Positions 60,572 to 64,000 of a DNA stretch of 64,000 nt are shown in pieces. Source of the stretch: Fischerella sp. PCC 9605. Lineage in GTDB: Bacteria > Cyanobacteriota > Cyanobacteriia > Cyanobacteriales > Nostocaceae. The stretch is from contig NZ_KI912152.1 of assembly GCF_000517105.1 (NCBI RefSeq), positions 387,484 to 451,483 on the forward strand. The letters run 5' to 3'. The translations under genes and the position numbers were made by a program. A model generated the notes under the pieces. It made no database searches and was not told where the DNA came from. It saw only the letters and a program-made list of their open reading frames with translations. Numbering within the stretch: position 1 is the first letter of the stretch; each line of letters opens with the position of its first letter.

Positions 60572-62755
60572 CTACTTACCAATGGCGTGATTAACAAAGT
60601 TCTTGAGTAGTTGGAGATTGCGGCCAGGTTTGCGGTTGTGCCCACGTTCGTTTTTGACGCCAATAGAGTTGTGGTGTTGCTGGATTTGTTGATGGTAAGC
60701 AGTTAAAAACTGCTGTACAGCATTGCGGTAAATGTGGAAATCGCGTTCAAGCAAGCATTGGGTGATGGCGAAAGTGCTTTCTGGATGCTGGTGGTTCCAT
60801 TGTTTGATGGCTTGGAAGACTTGGATGGCTCGGTGTAGAGCGCTACCGGGTTTGGTCGGGGTGGGGAGTGTGGGGAGTGTGGGAGGTACCTCTGGTGTGG
60901 GAAGTTCCTCACACTTGTGTTCTTCCCACACTTGTGTTCTCCCCTCTCTCCCCCCTCTCCCCACACTCCCGATTCCTCCCTTGCTTAGGTGGGATGGGGT
61001 GTGATTGTTTTGTAATAATTCGTTGTAAGCCGCTAGGAGAGAGGATTGGGCTTGCTTGAGGTGTAAATTTTCAGCTATTAGGTGTTCAAGTTCAGATTTG
61101 CTGGCATCAATATCTTGTAGGCGAGCCTTGGCACTATCTCGCTCGATGGTAAGTTCAGTGACTTGTTGGCTGAGGGTAATGACTTGCTGTGTAAGCAATG
61201 CCAGAGTTTGAGAAAGGTCAATGATTGGCTGAGGTGTTTGTTTTGGGATTTCGCTATATTCGCGATGCGGCTGTTGCTGTTGTGTTGGTTCTAGATGATT
61301 GGGGTTGCCAGCCGCTTCTACAACTGGTGTATTGTCGGAGGGTGGGATAAGTTTCACCATCCAATCATCGTTATTAAGCGACTGTAAGCGTGATTCAAGA
61401 GCGTTGAGTAGTTCAGACATTTGCTGCTCTTGTGGCTGGTTTGGGTAGATTGCGTCGAGTACAGCACAAAGGCGCTGCAATTGACTGCTGTCAAATGGTA
61501 GTTGTTGCGTGGATGGCGAGACTGCTTCTTTCTCAATAATACTGCCACCTGAAGAGGCTCTTTGCAGGGTGCTCTTTGCAGGGGGAGGAATTTCTCCCGA
61601 GCTTTGCGCTCCCTGCTCAAGAGCCTCTTGTTGGGGGTGATCTGGTAGTGTGGTATCGGCTTTGAGTTTAACTCCCCGCCTCGTAATAGGTGTGCCATTG
61701 TCATCAACCAAATAGTAATGAAAATAGTGGTCAGTGGCTCTGGAATTGGCAGCGGTAATCTCAGAGTCGAGGACGTGTCCTAAGTAATTTTGAAGGAAGC
61801 GATGTATATGTTGGTTGTCCCGGCAGAAAAAGTGAATGGCGATCGCTCCATACAAAGCTCTCAACCGATGAATTGAAACAGTCTTAAAACCTTCGAGAAC
61901 AGGTACTAGTCCTGTATCTCCAAAAATTGTTTGCACTCGTCGATTCACACGGGAGTTGAAAGCTTCCACTTGTGGGTGAGTGTCATCAAGTCCTGCTAGT
62001 GCTTGCATTGTGGGCATAGTCCGATAGCGTTCAATGACTGGTAGTAATTCACTAGCAGCAATTAAGCTAAGAATGTTATAGCCTACCGCGTCAGCTTTTT
62101 TCTGTTGTCCTTGAAAGTGAATCAAGTAAGGATGTTGAGTTGGTAGAAATTGCCCGACGCTAACTACTTCAGTGTGTCGGCGTCCAGTCAGCGCTGCGAT
62201 CGCGATCGTTAAAATTTCAGGTTCACAGGAGAGCAGCAATTCTTGGACTTTGGCAAGATATTCGTATACACGTATGCCCTGTAGGTTGTCTTGTCGCTGG
62301 TTGTTATTGGCAGTGGTAAGCGATCGTAGTTGGTTTTGAGTCGCAGTATCATAGGTTAGAAACTCAAGAGCGTAGTGTGTTTGAGTTGTACCAGAATCAC
62401 TGCCGTCACGTTTTGTCCATTTTTTCGGGTAGCTGTTTTGGTCGTTAAGGTGCAAGCGACCGTTGGCGATCGCTTCTTTGATAACTCGCGTGTAATTTGG
62501 CAAATATACACTGTTGATAGAGCTTTGGGGAAAACCTTCTTCTAGCAAAGCTTTCTCAGAGTCACAAAGTTCTCGAATCCGCTCAAGGCTGTCTTGTCCA
62601 TTTTGGTTGAGGGATATCAATCGATCTAGGAGAATCAACGTTAAAGTTTCTCGCTCACAGCGAGTTAAACGGGTGCGCTCCCCAGCTTGAATTCTTTTGC
62701 GGTAGTTTTCTACAATGGATGAGCGAGTAAGGTCAAATTGTGTTGCGAGGCTCAT
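60572..62755 (-). CDS. telomere resolvase (protelomerase) family protein
   Basis: This 727-residue protein has a helical N-terminal part (1-160) and a tyrosine-recombinase-like core. Its likely active-site residues are R192/R193 (ALTGRRHTEV), K219 or K220 (HFQGQQKK), H296/R299 (VSIHRLRALYG), H327 (YLGH) and Y347/Y348 (DHYFHYYLV). This spacing matches the ResT/TelA/TelK catalytic domain. These enzymes cut palindromic target sites and seal each side into hairpin telomeres. A coiled coil (510-590), variable linker and C-terminal DNA-binding-type domain follow. A 68-bp palindrome lies 1.2 kb upstream of the gene. Confidence 0.8.
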   Translation of the reverse strand: MSLATQFDLTRSSIVENYRKRIQAGERTRLTRCERETLTLILLDRLISLNQNGQDSLERIRELCDSEKALLEEGFPQSSINSVYLPNYTRVIKEAIANGRLHLNDQNSYPKKWTKRDGSDSGTTQTHYALEFLTYDTATQNQLRSLTTANNNQRQDNLQGIRVYEYLAKVQELLLSCEPEILTIAIAALTGRRHTEVVSVGQFLPTQHPYLIHFQGQQKKADAVGYNILSLIAASELLPVIERYRTMPTMQALAGLDDTHPQVEAFNSRVNRRVQTIFGDTGLVPVLEGFKTVSIHRLRALYGAIAIHFFCRDNQHIHRFLQNYLGHVLDSEITAANSRATDHYFHYYLVDDNGTPITRRGVKLKADTTLPDHPQQEALEQGAQSSGEIPPPAKSTLQRASSGGSIIEKEAVSPSTQQLPFDSSQLQRLCAVLDAIYPNQPQEQQMSELLNALESRLQSLNNDDWMVKLIPPSDNTPVVEAAGNPNHLEPTQQQQPHREYSEIPKQTPQPIIDLSQTLALLTQQVITLSQQVTELTIERDSAKARLQDIDASKSELEHLIAENLHLKQAQSSLLAAYNELLQNNHTPSHLSKGGIGSVGRGGREGRTQVWEEHKCEELPTPEVPPTLPTLPTPTKPGSALHRAIQVFQAIKQWNHQHPESTFAITQCLLERDFHIYRNAVQQFLTAYHQQIQQHHNSIGVKNERGHNRKPGRNLQLLKNFVNHAIGK

Positions 62756-63932
62756 TGTACCACAATTGTATTATCAAGGTTACAAATGGTCGGTAAAGCT
62801 CGATTTCTATACAGATATACTAACACGCATACAGATGTCTCGCCAGCGTTAGATCAAAATATGTGTAGATATGTGTAGTGAAAAGTTGCGATTGTTCTGG
62901 ATTTTTCAGGCCTTGGGAATATCTAAGTAAATCTGGGCAACCTTCCCCACGAGTAAACGCGAGTGCGCCGTATAGATATCGTGGAGAGGGTATGCGTAGG
63001 CAGGTTCTTCTCAGTTAATCATGATTATTGACAAATAACCCTGCCGTGACACTTGCCAAGGTTGCCCAGATAACCTGCGAAAAAATGAAACCGATCGCTG
63101 CGGTAATTCTTGTCTGTTTTGGTAGAGATATATTTGTATATAGGTAGATCTGCGAGATTGTTTTGGTGTTTTGATTATGAAATAATAGAAAAGAGAATGT
63201 GCTACGAGGTGATTGATGGAGAGTTAAGGGAATAATTTCATAGAAAGATTTAATGAAGTCGAATGGCGGCTGTGGCGGCTGTAGCTAAAGGGAGCAAATA
63301 GGGCGGCGATGGCGCAGAGCGCCCGCCGTAGGCGAACGCTTTTGCGAATTGATTGTGTGTTTCGGGTTTCGGGAATTTTTAGTATACTAGAAAACTAAGT
63401 ATACAGTGAAATCGGTTAGTATACATATAAGCTGTCAGCATAAAAAAGAAGAGTAAGCCATAAAGGGAGCAACGCGATTTTCGTACACAAGTAAAATGGT
63501 TGATATAGAGTAGAGAAATGGTCGATAGGCTGTATAGGCTGTAAAAGGCTGTTTTTGAGGGGTTTGAGTCGAATGGCACCTTCGCATGCGATCGCCAATC
63601 GCAAAGCATCAAAATCAAAGGGGATTTTTATGATAAAAACGGCTTATGAAACTACTTCAATCACCGCAAATGCATACAAATATTTTCTTGTTTAATACAT
63701 TTTTTTGCAGCAGACTTATGCTTTTATGGAATTCCTTACCAAGCCGGAAATTGTTTATGGAGTCACGCTCTTTGACGCAAATATGTGTAACCCTTGTGCA
63801 GCAAAGCTTTTGCATGTATGCAATGCAAGTCTGCAATGCTAAGTATAAATTAATACAACAATGCAAGCATAAGCTAATTAACGCAGATATGAATAAAAAT
63901 ATAAGCAATTTAAATACATAAGTAAATCTAAT
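62756..63932. other. gene-poor stretch between resolvase and terminal palindrome
   Basis: It holds a 13-bp inverted pair TCTGGGCAACCTT (62932-62944) and its complement (63058-63070), and three AGTATAC motifs at 63370-63411. AT-rich DNA with repeated ATGCA/TGCAT words follows from 63660 on. Open frames here overlap on both strands and look random. The AGTATAC motifs may be protein-binding sites. Confidence 0.5.
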
Positions 63933-64000
63933 CAATAAGCCGGGTGGGACATCGCGTTTTTTGGAATTCCAAAAAACGCGATGTCCCACCCGGCTTATTG
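63933..64000. other. 68-bp perfect spacerless palindrome, candidate telomere (rTel) site
   Basis: Both halves are exact complements over 34 bp, centred between 63966 and 63967 on GGAATTCC, with no loop. From the centre outward come a run of six T/A pairs, CGCGATGTCC and CACCCGGCTTATTG. It reaches the last base of the window and may be longer. Spacerless perfect symmetry is what telomere resolvases act on; a terminator would normally have a loop. The link to the resolvase gene is inferred from proximity. Confidence 0.6.

Noticed and set aside
63646..63989. Open frames of 91 and 110 codons on both strands at the window end
   Set aside because: They overlap each other in AT-rich DNA, and one runs through the palindrome; neither has protein-like motifs.
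63933..64000. Rho-independent terminator
   Set aside because: There is no loop, perfect symmetry, and no supported gene ending beside it.

Overview
The window looks like part of a large accessory replicon, probably a plasmid, from a filamentous Nostoc-type cyanobacterium. The evidence is the many HIP1 octamers (GCGATCGC), short tandem AATTCAA-type repeats, a CyRepA1-like plasmid replication protein and many decayed insertion sequences. Background is AT-rich, with islands of visibly higher GC. No rRNA, tRNA or CRISPR array was seen.

Layout. 1-10467: a compact NRPS operon. It has a fatty-acyl-AMP-ligase-led module (ACP-C-A-PCP-E), a second C-A-PCP-TE module and an MFS exporter, and should make and export an N-acylated dipeptide. 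10727-17864: a tyrosine recombinase, three genes broken by insertion sequences, and a coupled ATPase/TOPRIM pair resembling OLD- or PARIS-type anti-phage systems. 18000-26600: repeat-rich DNA holding a VapC-type toxin pair, an RRM protein, small membrane proteins and relics. 26858-38339: chromosomal-type accessory genes (MFS pump, TPR membrane protein, DUF1772, ArsR/SRPBCC/DHFR-like operon, AlkC-like repair protein, SDR) mixed with a rifampin-phosphotransferase relic and a group II intron-like RNA. 38710-48700: small hypotheticals, an IS1634-type element, a TnsB-like relic, CorA and long dispersed repeats.

49000-64000 is the replicon core. It holds two ribbon-helix-helix regulators with repeat-bearing promoter regions, a cluster of palindromic elements, and two cassettes that each carry a four-helix-bundle (S23/Avd-like) gene between perfect 32-bp inverted arms. 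Next come the large Rep protein, seven long iterons behind it, a retropepsin-like protease with a small partner, and a telomere-resolvase (protelomerase) family gene with a truncated relative and a relic copy. The last 68 bases are a perfect palindrome with no spacer.

The most interesting reading is that Rep, iterons, resolvase and terminal palindrome are parts of a linear hairpin-ended (or formerly linear) cyanobacterial replicon. A second candidate novelty is the four-helix-bundle cassette, one copy of which appears to have interrupted another gene. All assignments come from reading motifs by eye; no database search was possible.
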